In this document: piece by piece, positions 43,086-56,712 of the stretch
How the letters are laid out: every line of letters begins with the position of its first letter
Numbering within the stretch: position 1 is the first letter of the stretch
Translations under genes and position numbers: made by a program
Source: Fistularia commersonii
Taxonomy: Eukaryota; Chordata; Actinopteri; Syngnathiformes; Fistulariidae
Length of the DNA: 64,000 nt
Direction of reading: 5' to 3'
NCBI GenBank assembly: GCA_037954325.1
Contig: JBBMNZ010000019.1
Span: forward strand, 14,867,001 to 14,931,000
The notes under the pieces: model-generated
The model's database searches: none
Told to the model about the DNA's origin: nothing
The model's input: the letters and a program-made list of their open reading frames with translations, nothing else

Positions 43086-43132
43086 AAAAACCAGTTGTTT
43101 GATGATGTCTTTCATGAGAGCAGGTCTAGAGT

Positions 43133-43777
43133 CTAGGTGTCAAACTCATTTAGCCCATGGTATAATTATATTTGGCCCGCAAAGCCATACTAAATGACTA
43201 TTAGAGCTGGCCTGCCAGTATTAAAGCCTACAGCGCATGCTACAAATCCCAGAATGCTCTTCTGCTGTTTTGGTGCGAAAATCATGACAGGACCCATAAA
43301 CGCCCTTTCCTCTGTTGACAGAAGTCATCGTGACCTCATGCTAATACCGGCACTGTGCTACCCGTCTGAAAAAAAACGGGAGCTTGCAGGACAGATGGGA
43401 GGCGGAACATCTGTTTACATATTTAAATGACAGATCCGTTTGTCTTGTTTGTGGAGCCAATGAGACTATGACCAAGAGGTTACTGCTGAATATAAGAATA
43501 GGCATATGATTTGTATTCAATTCTTATTTAAGAAATTATACCATTAATGAATTTTTAATTTGAATTTTGATTTTGCCTATGTGCAATATTAAGTTATGTA
43601 TCGTATAGTTTTGAGCTTTACTTATTCATATTCACCTTGAAAACTTGTTTGGGCTCATAAGAAAACTGTTCAGTTATATCTGGAGGAAGATTTTTCTCAA
43701 TAAATATCAGTGTTGGCCAGTGACTCTGTCCCAGTTTTGAATTTTGGCCCACTGTGTATTTGAGTTTGATACCCGTG
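43133..43777 (+). mobile_element. hAT (Charlie-type) element with both ends
   Basis: The left end TAGGTGTCAAACTCA and right end TGAGTTTGATACCCGTG are imperfect inverted repeats of the CAGGGGTGTCAAACTCA type. Inside, SVCLVCGANETMTKR (Cys codons 43441 and 43450) is the first half of a BED finger; the histidine pair is lost and the frame stops soon after. The rest is AT-rich. At about 645 bp it is a deleted, non-autonomous relic. No matching 8-bp target duplication was seen. Confidence 0.75.
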
Positions 43778-45599
43778 CCCAAGATGGTCTACAGAAAGCC
43801 AGCGTTCGCCCATGAAACAGCTGTGTTTTACTGGTCCAGAAACCTCAGATGGATTCCAGCTTAATCTGGGCTGCCTTCTGCCACGACCTGGTAAAAAGAG
43901 AGGGGCCGAGAGAGCAACATTGAAAGATAGAAAGCAAGAGTGTTATAGTAACAAAAGGGAGAATGACGGTGAGACAGTAATGACTGATCTTACCAGTAGT
44001 GCTAATGGTTACATGCTAAAAGCTAAAATGATACAATAATAGCTTTAATATTCATAAAAGAAATAACTGTGGTGGACACCTGGCAAGATGTGAAATGAGA
44101 GAGCCCAGGCACTTGGGAGATGACATGAAGCGACTATGATGCAATGATACCATCCTATGGTAGTGTAACCACAGACTAGCCAAGTGCTAACTATAAGCTT
44201 CATCAAAAAAGGAAGATTTCAGTATATTCTCAAATATAGAAAGGTTCTGCTCCCCAAAATGGAAGATGGATCTGAAGAAGAGGAGCTCAGTGACCAAAGG
44301 CTCCTTTCCTGCCAGCAGTACGAGTTGCCCGAAACCAAATACGCACCACAATTCATGTACCCAACCAAACTGTACGTCATCCTCCTGTGGACTGATACAT
44401 TTGACGTTAGTGTTAAGTATGAAGTTAGCAAAGTGTGTTTGTACCTGCTGATTTTAAGAGGGCTGCTGTTTGGGTTGAAGGAGAATGCCCCCGGCATGGG
44501 GGAAAAAATGGAGCTACCCGGGGAGTCACTTCAAACCATGGGCAGAGTAGACGTGCAAACCTTTATGATAGAGTTAAAGGTAAACAGAAATCCGGGAGCC
44601 GTGAACAGATGAAATGGAGTAAAAGGAACCATGAAAGAACGCCGGATCACAAAAATAGCGAGCCTACAATAGCAGGTTTTCAAAAATCTTTTGAAACAAA
44701 CCACACATTCGGGCCGCTTTAGAGGGGAAGGTCGTTCAGCAATCGCAAAAACGCGGCTGCCTCAGGGTTTTGAAATATGAAAAGGGAGCGGATGAAAGGA
44801 AATTGATCGGGATAACATGGAGGTCAAAGCTTGAGTGGGGACTCTGCGGTTCTGCCATGTAAGCAGGAGCCGCTCCGTGTCGCGCTCTGCAAGTAATGAG
44901 TAACGGTTTTGAACTCCATTATGAATTTAAGTGAGATCCAATGGAAGAAAAGCAGGGATTAGTCGGATGCGAGACCTTTGGTGGGTGTTTCTCAGAAGCC
45001 GAGGTGCTGCATTTTGAAGGTGTTGCCAGAGAGCGCAGATACATGCCAGTTGAGGGAGGAGGTACAGTCGCTCTTTCATGTGGTGGCGGTGGACCCTGGG
45101 GTTGTTTTATTTTTATTTATTTCTTTTCTTTTCTTCTATAGCCCGCTCTGCAGCAGCAGATCCAAGCAGGCAGGTTGACACCAGGACCCTGTCCGGTTTT
45201 AGGAGCGGCGGTGTCAGCAGCGAAAGAGCATAAAATGCCCTGGAGGCAGTTGATTGAGTTGATGTCGGGGTATTTAGGACAAGGTCAGGATGGAGAACGG
45301 AGAGGATGGGGAGCTGCTGGCTACTGAGTTGTTACAAATTGGAAAAAAATTAATACAAATCCAAACAATAAATAACAGTGCAAAAGTGCAAGAGGCCTGG
45401 TTAATCACAGTTAATTACAGTTAATCCACAAGGACAAAGAGACGAGTGTGAGAAAGGCTAAAGGTTTGTGTGTAGATAAAAGAACACAAATGAACACTGT
45501 TTTCTGTTGTTTAAAAACAAGTGTGTTTTGAGAGACAAAAAATAAGCTATTATAATTAGAATTACTGCAAAGCATCATTCTATCAGATTTGACCATGGT
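43778..45599. other. Unique sequence, no gene recognised
   Basis: The frame at 44184-44612 (142 codons, MLTISFIKKG..) is among the longer open frames on the plus strand, but it resembles nothing I know. At 44060-44170 the minus strand weakly resembles repeat S4 (TTGCCAGGTGTCCACC). No promoter or splice evidence was seen. Confidence 0.45.
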
Positions 45600-45760
45600 A
45601 ACAATAGCAATAGCAATAGCAATGAAATAACAATAACAATAACAATAATAATAACAATACTACTCATATAATAATAATAACAATTATTATTGTTATATTA
45701 CAAAAGCTATAACAACAACAACAATACTAATACTAATAATTGTTATTATCATTCATACAT
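45600..45760. repeat. AAT/AACAAT-type low-complexity tract
   Basis: CAATAG, AACAAT, AAT and ATT units alternate without a fixed register. Confidence 0.85.
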
Positions 45761-45922
45761 TTTGACAATTCAGGCTGTCCATTGAGCCCTCTGCATGATA
45801 TTTGCCCGCAGGAGGAAACCAACACAGACAAGGAGAAAACAAGAGGAGACTCCACACAAGAAGGTCGGAACTGAACTTGGGACCTCCCTGCTGTGAGGCG
45901 GGAGGATTTACCACTGCTTGAT
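45761..45922 (-). repeat. S1 repeat, head and centre
   Basis: Reverse-orientation S1: GGAGGAAACCAACACAGACA, AGGAGACTCCACACAAGAAG and GACCTCCCTGCTGTGAGGCG correspond to the centre, the GTGTGGAGT word and the head. Confidence 0.75.
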
Positions 45923-46814
45923 TGTAAATCAGTCAAAAAAAGGATGAAGAAAAGCTAAATTCTGTAAGGAACCTGACAGAAAATGCTCTTGCACTGATTT
46001 CAATTACACACTACTCTCAATTAACGTGTGCTGGGATGCTCTTTAATCCACAAAATTGTATGTTTTTGAGACAAAATCCATTTCGTTCTTGTGGAGGTAA
46101 TTACCTTTCAGCCACTCCGAAAGTCCCAACACAAAGACAAGTGGAACTCCTGCTTTGGACATCTCCGTTCCTCTACATATTCGAGCAAACATTCCTCTCC
46201 TGGTTTCAAGCAAACTTTTACTACTGCTTATTTTATTTTAATTTTATTTTTCTCGGTAAAGGAACCGAGGAAGAAAGATCACATCCTTTTTTTTCCCAAA
46301 GCAAGATAATGCAACTAAGCGAGGTGAGCTGAGACAAATAAGACGTGTGGAGGACCATGAGAGAATATTGTTATCGGCGCCGATGCTCCCGTGGACCCGG
46401 AGAACGCCAACAGGCTCGTCTGGAGAGGAGCGGCGGGCTTATCAGGACCTCCGCAGACGACCGGAGTTTCTTTTTCTTAATTTATTTTCACCAGATTGTC
46501 ATATCGAAGCTGGCATTTCCGTCGGGAGCGGACAGCAGCGGCCTCTCGAGGGGCCGGCGGGGCCTCCTCGGCCCCACGTGGGCCAAATCAAATAAAAATG
46601 TTTTTAGTGCCACTTCTCACATCCCTTCATTTTCAACGCTTCTTATCCTGCAGCCGGGGTTTAGACGACCTCAGCCACTTTGAGCTGAGTGGAATGTGAG
46701 CCTCGATTTATGACCGAGTGGAGCAAGAACATCAGCCTCCCAGCCTGGTTTTGAGGAACCAGGCTGGGCACCACGGGCCGGGGAACCATCTCAGCTCTTA
46801 GTCGGTCTTTTTGC
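45923..46814. other. Unique sequence, no gene recognised
   Basis: 46340-46600 is GC-rich and repeat-free, with three overlapping plus-strand frames and no recognisable domain. CAGCCTGGTTTTGAGGAACC at 46741 with AGGCTGGGC is a short local inverted repeat. Confidence 0.4.
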
Positions 46815-47115
46815 TGCTCCATAGGAAGTAACAGCTAAAGGGGTTTCTCACAATGCAAGGAAAAGATAAAAATACTTCAACCATATGATTGGTCCTTTTA
46901 TTCCATGAACGCTGTGGCAGCTTCCACATCCATGTTGTCTGTGTCGTCTTCCTCTTCTTCTTCAGTGGTTTGTTTTCAAGTGTGGAGCCTTACGTGCATG
47001 GTTCAGATGCTCGACCCTACCCTGGTACCTCACTACCCCATGGAAGCGCAAAGCTAAAATGTTCCCCTGGAACGGAATTTGAGCTGGAAAGTTCTCAGAA
47101 CTTTGACGTCTGAAT
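46815..47115 (+). mobile_element. Family M dispersed element, internal part
   Basis: AGTAACAGCTAAAGGGG, CATGAACGCTGTGGCAGCTT, GGTTTGTTTTCAAGTGTGGA and GGAATTTGAGCTGGAAAGTT align in order with the copies at 18105 and 20998. The terminal TCACACTGCAGGAACT block is missing. Confidence 0.65.
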
Positions 47116-47217
47116 TCGTGAGAGAAGATCAGCGCTCCAAACTGGGTTTTCCCATGTCGGACGGGACTGATGCATCAGAGACAAAAGAAACTTTTGGTTC
47201 TGATAAAAGCCTAAAGC

Positions 47218-47562
47218 TTATCCATCCATCCATCCATCCATCCATCCATCCATCCATCCATCCATCCATCCATCCATCCATCCATCCATCCATCCATCCA
47301 TCCATCCATTTTCTGCTGTTTCTCCAGGTTGGTGTCTGCTGCCTGAGCATAGATACCCAAACTCCCCTCCTGTCCTGGTCTCCTCTTGGAGGGACCTGCC
47401 AGGATCTCCTCACTAAGGAAGTGTCCAGCAGGCATCCTGACCAGAAGCCCCAGCCATCACATCTGACTCCTCCTGGATGGCAGACCTCCTCACCCAATTT
47501 CCAAAGGAGAGGCTGAGGAGGAAACTAATTTTGTCCATGTTTGTAAACTCCTTGTACGAAAT
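47218..47562 (-). mobile_element. LINE family A, 3' end with (TGGA)n tail
   Basis: Minus-strand translation gives KISFLLSLSFGNWVRRSAIQ, then shifted scraps, then VWVSMLRQQTPTWR near the stop: the same polyprotein end as at 32826 and 8758. It runs straight into about 23 TGGA units (47218-47309 on the plus strand as ATCC), the 3' tail of the element expanded into a microsatellite. It is 5'-truncated and frameshifted. Confidence 0.8.
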
Positions 47563-48150
47563 ACAATCAGGAATCAAACCTCCTCCTCCTCCTGCGGTTG
47601 GCAAAGTGAGCTGTAAGAGTATTTGGTTGGTTAGTGAGAAGACTCGAGTTCCGGCAGATCGTTCGGAGTGGCTTATTTGTCGATGGCGAAGAGAAAGCAA
47701 TTGTTGCAATTGACCAAAAATGGTCCGGGTGTGTTTAAAGAGGCTAATGGAGGATTTCCACGAGGCTGCGGTCCAATTGGGGATCTCCTTTGAATGTATT
47801 TACGAAGGAGTCGGTTTAATGGAAATCAGGTGTTGGGGGTTATTGATCAGCAAGCTGCGACTCAAAACAATGCCGTGGTATCACTGTTGTGACGTACCTC
47901 CTGAGAACCCCCCCCCCAAAAAAAAAAAAAAAAAAAAAATCAATTTACTAATTCTTTACCACAATTATAAATAATGTCACTTTCTTAAAATAATTGCCAT
48001 TTGTTTCTGATGAAAAATAATTTTTGGCCTGAATCAACTCATTTTCAAAATATGGCTCAAGTTTTTTGTGTTAGAAAATGAACTTCTGTAATTGGTTCAA
48101 GAGAGTGAAGATAAATGAATAGTCATACAAAAAAAAGTGTAGCTCTTTAT
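47563..48150. other. Unique sequence
   Basis: A C run then a long A run lie at about 47911-47939. No gene was recognised. Confidence 0.5.
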
Positions 48151-48236
<86 letters not shown>

Positions 48237-48338
48237 AAAAGAATATAGAGAGTACATAATTTCAGTTTAAGATGTTTATAAAAGATGTTGAAAATTGTTA
48301 ATTATACTTATTATGGCATCCAAAGGTTGAAGTCTCTT

Positions 48339-48427
<89 letters not shown>
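48151..48427. repeat. Inverted pair of tetranucleotide arrays (GATA)n and (TATC)n
   Basis: GATA units fill 48151-48236 (86 bp) and TATC units fill 48341-48427 (87 bp). They are exact complements of almost equal length, separated by 104 bp of unique AT-rich sequence. Together they could form a hairpin or cruciform with an 86-bp stem. Confidence 0.97.
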
Positions 48428-50009
48428 TGAATTATTTGTTGAAATATTTATTAACTGATTTATTGACTCATTTATTTTCAAGGCTGTTTTGTGACGGGAT
48501 TTGTCGTCATTACAGCATCCTTCTGGTTCACACTGGAGCATCCAACCCTGACCCTGTCACTGCATATCTGCAGCAGCATACTTCTCTCCCCTCACTCTCC
48601 CCGTCTCTCCCCTCTGCCTCTGACGTTCCCTCTTTAATTACCCATTTCTTGCTGCCGTTTCGCTATTTTGCATATGAATCACACCTAGCGTGTTTTGTGT
48701 GTAGTTCACTCATTAGGTTGTTTTTTTTTTCTGTGTGTGTGTGTTTCTGTGGATGACAAAGGAATGAGAGACACAGAAATATTTTACGTTCAATTGTGAG
48801 TGTGACTTAGACATACTTTCACTGGAAGTAAATATGTCTTATGTTTCTACAAAGTAATTTTTGACCTTGAAATGTAATTACATAGTACAAATGGGGGGTT
48901 CTATAGCAAATTTAATTGTTTAGTCTCTTCCCCAGGGGCTTTTTTTTTGTTTTTTGAATGTCTTTATTTTCACGTCTGATAGTATTCCTCCCAATATGGA
49001 GGTGGCAATGGTGTTTTCCAGGCGCATGAAAGGCCTGGAGAATGAAAGAAAAAATGAAAAAAAATGTATTTCAATGAAAGAAATTAAAGGTTTATGGACG
49101 CTGAATCCTGCATGTTTGCAGTTTGATCAATGTTTTTGAGGAACCTTTGAGCAAGCGACGTCCCTCGAAGGCTGAATTAAATGAGAGTAACCCACTTTTG
49201 CTGGCCTCTGCAGATACACAGGGACTCTGCATCTTATTTATTTATCTACAGTGCGATTATGTTTGCGCCTGAAAAATGTAAAAATAAAATATATATCATA
49301 TTTTTTGTATCAGTCTTTACATCTAACACCATAGACTCTGGTGCTCGCTATAGTCATCAAAGCAAATAATTTATTTACATTTTTCACACTTATGATAATA
49401 CTAATTATTATTATTGTTATTATTATTGCAATTGTTCAAGCTGCAGATTTTTGATTATTTTTAGTCTTATTCTTTGTCTTGGTCTTAGTTTCATTCTTAT
49501 TCTTAATTTTATTCTTTTTCTAATTCTTATTCAATTCAAATTTATTTCAGGTCATGTGATTTTTCTTGCATTCTGGTAATTATTTTATTTGATTTTAAAC
49601 TGAATTAACTACTACATTCTATTGTGCAGTTTGTCCTCTTCGGTTCATATAATATTGTTGTTTCCTGGATATACATAAACCAGGTGTGGGAGATCTCAGG
49701 AGATGATTGAACATTTATCAATATCATAGATCAATTAAAAATAAATAAATAAATAAAATAAATCAATTAATTCAAAATGGGTTGTGCCAAATTCCCACGC
49801 TTCAGAGAAATAGATGTGGCACTGTCAGCCACACACTGTTATTGAACAACTCATCTGAATGTCGGCGCAACTTAATTAAACGCATCGCTCACCTCGGCTT
49901 CCGACTGACCAATTACGTGGAAAGTGCATGTTACGAGTTTTTCTTTCTTTATTTGTTTATTTTTCTTTTCATTTAATTTCTTTTCATTTTCTGTACCTTT
50001 AACTGAAGA
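48428..50009. other. Unique AT-rich sequence
   Basis: Contains TG and T runs at 48718-48750, T runs near 48940, and ATT and TTCTTA-type tracts at 49390-49540. No gene or family was recognised. Confidence 0.5.
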
Positions 50010-50395
50010 GAGGCAGGCAGAAGAAAAGGAAAAAGGTGTAGAAGAAGATGGAGTTGAGGGCAGCCATGAGACAAGATGGGAAGCAGAGGTGGAGGCAGCA
50101 GAAATGAAGATGTGGTTCTTCTTTGGGAACGAGGAGGATGGAGAAAATGTGGAATCATCTAATCCGTCAGAGGGAAAGCATGTGTTAGATGTTCTGGAGT
50201 TAAGTGGTTTGGACGAGGCAGAGGAGAGATGGTGAAGATCTGGGTCGAAGGATGCTGAGGCTGGTGCTGCCAGGAGAAGAGGACCAAAAAGGAGATGCAA
50301 GGATGGAGGGGACAAGGATGTGAAGAATGGAGGCTGCAGAGGAGAGGGTTAGATGGAAGCAGGTGATTGGCTGTGGCCATCGAAGAGGGGGGGAT
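50010..50395 (+). mobile_element. LINE family B, 3' coding end
   Basis: GAAGCAGAGGTGGAGGCAGC, AGAAATGAAGATG, CCGTCAGAGGGAAAGCATG, AGGATGCTGAGGCTGGTGCT, GAGGAGAGGGTTAGATGGAA and GCAGGTGATTGGCTGTGGCC follow the LINE B order. A plus frame 49924-50235 reads part of it (EAEVEAAEMKM). It is truncated at the 5' side. Confidence 0.75.
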
Positions 50396-50739
50396 GGAGA
50401 AATGTGAATGACAGGATTGAGAGGATACTTCCTCCCAGATTACCCCTCTCAGGTTACTCCCCCCTTCCATTGCATCTCCTCCCTCCTTCCTAACAACCCT
50501 AATGGACTGAGAGCCGAGTTCCACCTCTATACACCTGCTGAGGTTGGGCAGAAAATTGATCCTGCTGATACGAGGCGGGGCAAAAATAGACGGGTCATCG
50601 CGACGTTGCCATGGCGATAAACGGTTCGATTGTGAATAAATGGGCTGGAATGGCCGGAGATAATTACGGGCTGTCGCTCAAAATGCGTCTTTCCGGTCAC
50701 AGCTTGTTGCGCGGCTCGTCATTACTCCATATTAGGAGA
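50396..50739. other. Unique sequence
   Basis: Moderate GC with CCATGGCGATAAACGG near 50610. No exon was recognised. Confidence 0.45.
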
Positions 50740-50932
50740 GAATGAACGAGTGAATCACTGAATGTCTAAATATTGTGGATGATGAGTGAACGCTGGGATG
50801 GCGCCGTTCATGCTCCTGTGACAGGGGATCGGCCCCGGTGACCAACGCCAGCTGGGATTGGCTGCAGCACACCCGCCATCCTGACTGCAGGATAGGTGAC
50901 ATAGATAATGAATGAATGAATGAATAAAATAC
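50740..50932 (+). repeat. S1 repeat, middle and tail
   Basis: GAATGAACGAGTGAATCACT, ACGCCAGCTGGGATTGGCTG and GAATGAATGAATGAATAA identify the middle, tail and terminal microsatellite of S1. The head is missing. Confidence 0.75.
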
Positions 50933-51639
50933 CTGACAGTCAAGCTAACAGTGAGTGACAAGTGTGGGACTTCATTTTTCTTTTTCTTTCATGACAACAG
51001 TAAAACTTTTTTTTTTTTTCTTTTTTTTTTTTAATGAAAGGGAAGCAAACGGTATCCATGGTAATCATAGGTTCTGCTGGGTTGAGATGACAAATCAGCG
51101 CCGCAGGTCCACAACCCCCCCGTCGCAGGCTCATAGTAAACCGTGCTTTGGGTACCTTGTAGCGGCACTGACATCCAGCGATTTCTAACAACCCAAACAA
51201 AAAAGTCCCCTAGTGACGATGAAAGGATCGGCTGTCACAGGAAATAATGGAGTGTACATCTTTAAATATTATACGTCACTTATATGACTTATATGCTGGA
51301 AAGGACGGGACAGGAAGAGCTGGTTGTTGTAAAATTGTGAACCCGTCACTGGTGGAATTAAACTCTGAAAAATATTGCATAACATGATTGTATTTTTTTT
51401 TTTTTTAAAGGGAAACCTGGTAGGCATGATCCCAAGAAATGCTGTGACAACACATGAAGCCCAAAATGAGATGACCAAATCTTAAAATAAAGGAGCAGCA
51501 AATGGATTCAGGACATGGATTTGCAACAGACTGAGATGTTTGTTGTCATGGTAACCGGTCAGGGAAGACCAGAGATGCACGAGAAGGTATGAGTGTATGA
51601 GTTTTGTTGCAATGGGAAATAAGTTGGGGGAGTAACCTA
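50933..51639. other. Unique sequence
   Basis: T runs lie at 51008-51032 and 51391-51405. Nothing was recognised. Confidence 0.5.
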
Positions 51640-51764
51640 GCAGGGTGGTGCAGCGATTAGCGCTAGCGCCTCATAGCAGGAAGGTCCCTGCTTCCGTCCC
51701 ATGGTCTTATGGTTCGATCTGATGTAGGAATGAGAGGGTGAATGTTAGCATGTCTCCATAAGAC
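51640..51764 (+). repeat. S1 repeat, intact head joined to middle
   Basis: CAGGGTGGTGCAGCGATTAG, CGCCTCATAGCAGGAAGGTC, GGAATGAGAGGGTGAATG. This is the best preserved A-box-like region of the S1 copies, with the centre and tail deleted. Confidence 0.75.
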
Positions 51765-52624
51765 GACCGATCATTGACCTTCCCGTTGGGCAACCGAGAG
51801 CTCCTCTGCAATCTAAAGAACCCCTGGGGTGATCTGGGCAATGCTCGGGTGAAGACTACAACAAAGATCTGGACACAGGTAAAGAACAGGTTACGAACGT
51901 AAAGAATGTGAAGACAACATGTTGTCAACATGTCATCCGACCCGTCAGGGCAACGGCCTCGTCCCAAGATGGCCACCGGTTGTTTTTCCAGAAACAATCC
52001 CGCCTCCTTCGGAATCCTCCCGCTTTCCGATGTATCAAAAGAGAACAGACGAAAGCTTTTGGCAACCAGGAAGGAATCAATCAAATTTTTTTCTCGACGA
52101 GCGATCGGGACCTTCAAAGCTGAAGACGTCTGGCTGCTTTGTCTTCATACGAGCGGCGCAACAACGCGTCAAACCGCTGACAAAACTCCAGCACGGAATG
52201 AAAAAGGGAATATTTTATTCGAGGCTGTCAATACGGGGGGAAGAGTGAGATGTTAGGGGTCGCAAGCCAGATCTTTCGATCGGATGGGAGGGGTTTTAAT
52301 GAGAAGCCACGATCTGAGGAGCAGGTGATGTTCGTCGGGATGGGAGAAGGGGATGTTACACAACTTAACGACGTTTTCCGTCGCCTGAGCGACAGCCCAA
52401 CTTCTCTCACGATAAATCACAAAAATGCTAATAAAAGTATTGATAATAATGAAAGTGAAAGTAAAAAAAAAATGAAAATTAAAATAATGAAAATAAATGG
52501 ATACTTACATTACATAAAAATTAAAATAAATAGATGAATATGTTGTTGGAAAATTGATATCTGGAACAGCAGAATATGTAAATATGAAGAGAAAAAATAT
52601 TAATACAAAATGTAAAAAAAATTG

Positions 52625-52625
52625 C

Positions 52626-52687
<62 letters not shown>

Positions 52688-52688
52688 T
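52625..52688. repeat. (GAAA)n microsatellite
   Basis: About 15 GAAA units in an AT-rich context, followed by ATT-rich sequence. Confidence 0.95.
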
Positions 52689-53705
52689 GTTATGAATATT
52701 ACTGTAACTACTGATATCATTATTATTATTATTAATATTACTACAAATAATAATGATAATAATGATAGTAATAAGAAGAAGAATAAGAGGAAAAAGTAAA
52801 GCATACATAAATTAAATCATTAAATAGATAACTTAACAAATGCATCTGTTGCTGGAAAAAAATGATCCAGTGACAGCTGACTTTGGAACTGCAGAATGTG
52901 TAAAATATGAAGAGAAAAAAAAATGAATAAATGTTAAAAAAGAAATTGTGGGACAAGTGATAAATTGTGAAGTTTGATTTTTCATTGTATTCAATACTTA
53001 ACATTAAATCCTGCATTTTATGTGTGGTCAATGTCAGGGTTTAATGAAATATATTACTAAATTATTTTACTGGTAATATTGATATTAATAACAGTATATT
53101 TTAAAGTATACGAAACATACATACATTTAAGAAGTTATATATTGATTTATAAATATATTTCAATCAGTGAGTTACAGCTGATCAGCTGTCGCTGGGTCAA
53201 TCTATGAATAAATAATTCTGTTACTACTACTACTACTAATGATATTATCATTATTATTGTTATCAGCATTGTTAAACTAGTAATAAGAACAAAAATTATA
53301 AGATACAAAGAGTTAAAAAATAAATTCAATTATCTATCCCTGATCTACTTTTTGGTACAGTCAGCGTCTCCAGGACTACATTTGTTAAATAACACAATAA
53401 AATACCATTCAAAAAACTCCTTCCACCTTTGCTGAGGCCAGAAGCTGAACTAACTCCCAGTCCGTCTGCAGGAAATGCCCATGTGATTTATACCTCCAAT
53501 GCAGGGAGAGACCATTACACCCTCCTCATCCTCACAGCTCATCCTCTTACTGCCTTCAGCCAAAAAAGTTTTTTTTTCCGTAGGCGGCGGGGGGGAGATA
53601 AAAGGTGCTTTTATCAGCTATTAGCCGAAGAGCGGACTCAGCTTCGTTCAAGCGGTATTCACAATTGAGCGATGTATCATATCAAAGGAAGCAGAGTGTC
53701 TGGGC

Positions 53706-53710
<5 letters not shown>

Positions 53711-53739
<29 letters not shown>

Positions 53740-53933
53740 ATGTGCGTGTGTTTGCAAAAATAGGGGATGTACTGTAGATGACCTTTAGGACGTCCTCGTG
53801 CGAGCATGTCCTGTTTTAGTCACCATCTCTCAGCGGAGTTGGCAGATTTGTTCATCTCCCATTGACACTCGTCATGATTTTGTGTGTGTGTATGCGTGTC
53901 TGTGTGAGAGAACAGAGGTTGAGTCAGAGGTGA

Positions 53934-53972
<39 letters not shown>
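53711..53972. repeat. Two (TG)n microsatellites
   Basis: TG runs lie at about 53711-53738 and 53935-53971, with a shorter one at 54122-54139. Confidence 0.9.
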
Positions 53973-53974
<2 letters not shown>

Positions 53975-54615
53975 TAAGCGCACATGTGTATAAAGGGGAT
54001 TTATGAGTAAGGGACTAAAGCAAGAGCGCCTCTCTGACAGTTTCCATCACAATGGCCTGATGCGAAGGGACAGGTCATGTCACGAGCAGCAGCTTCATCA
54101 TCTAGAGGCGGAAGAGTATAAGTGTGTGTGTGTGTGTTTGCCCTTGAAGGTGCACATTCATGTTTGCCCTAAAAGTCAAGCGCATGCACAGATCTTGGGT
54201 ACAGCTGATCCTGTGCTTCCTGCAAGGGGATCAAATTGGAGATGCGAACATTAGCATTGCGTTTTCAGCAAAATGCCAGGGGCCGGAGGCACCAGAGAAA
54301 TCAACGGAAAGAAGGGGATTTTGCAGTTTTCCCAACGAGCCCGGAGAAATATTGGCCATGAGACCACCCAGATCTGAAGATGGACCCGTTTAAATGCTAT
54401 GTCTGCTATGTAGATGCAACAAAAAACCAAGGTTACTTCTGACTTTCTCCTCCACTTTGGTTTTCACCAAGTCCCATTAAAGGTCACCACTCACCTCAAC
54501 TCCAAAGCTCAGTTGTCCAAAGTGAGAGGTGATGCGTCAGAACTTGTGTTCCATAATGTTGGACCAAGAATACGCACGTCCAAAGACTCCGAGTGAATGT
54601 CCACTGGAAGAGGAA

Positions 54616-54855
54616 GAGCAGTGAATGAGAGAGTGAATGGTTATTTGTCTCTATATGGCCTGGATTTGACTGGCAGGCTATCCGGCAACCAGACCTTCCC
54701 ATGTGACCCTGCGTGCAGCATTAGCAGGATACCTAATGAATTAATTAATCAATCAATTAATGCTTGTATGTCCCTGAATGAGCCCCACCTCTGGCCTGCA
54801 GCCCTAAGTGGTACAGATAATGAGTGAATGAGTGAATGAATGAATGCATGAATAA
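54616..54855 (+). repeat. S1 repeat, middle and tail
   Basis: GTGAATGAGAGAGTGAATGG, TTTGTCTCTATATGGCCTGG and CTGGCAGGCTATCCGGCAAC are followed by a disrupted tail and GAATGAGTGAATGAATGAAT. A TTAATTAATCAATCAATTAA patch interrupts it near 54739. Confidence 0.7.
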
Positions 54856-55190
54856 ATTAATCACCATACACACATGTGTAGACCATACATACACATGTGT
54901 ATATGTGTGTATATATGTGCATACACATATTTATGTATGTATGAAGGTGTGTGTATACATACTAAAATACATACTTATATATTGTATATATGTGTATATA
55001 TATATATATATATATGAATACTTTTATATGTATGATTATAATTATTATTATTTAATTATTTTTATATTTATTTATATATTTATACATTTATTTATATATT
55101 TATATTTATGTGTACGTGTGTATATAAGTGTGTGTACACTCACAAATATACACACTACATATATTTATATATATGTGTGTGTGTGTAAAC
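54856..55190. repeat. AT/GT low-complexity tract
   Basis: ACATGTGTAT, ATGTGTGTAT, pure AT (about 54993-55014) and TATTTAT units. Open frames here are composition artefacts. Confidence 0.9.

Positions 55191-56712
<1,522 letters not shown>

Larger units (their letters stand above)
51765..54615. other. Unique and low-complexity sequence, no gene recognised
   Basis: 51765-52410 is GC-richer. Three overlapping plus frames (71-109 codons) and one minus frame of 137 codons cover it, but none has a domain I know. 52410-53330 is very AT-rich with ATT repeats. 53330-54600 contains TG arrays and unique sequence. Confidence 0.4.

Noticed and set aside
44184..44612. 142-codon plus-strand frame
   Set aside because: No recognisable domain, no splice or promoter context, and a comparable frame lies on the opposite strand.
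47129..47497. Minus-strand frame with WMDG repeats
   Set aside because: It is the LINE A end followed by its TGGA tail, not a host protein.
49924..50315. Overlapping frames of 103 (plus) and 147 (minus) codons
   Set aside because: Both cover the LINE B relic; only scraps of the LINE reading are coding-derived.
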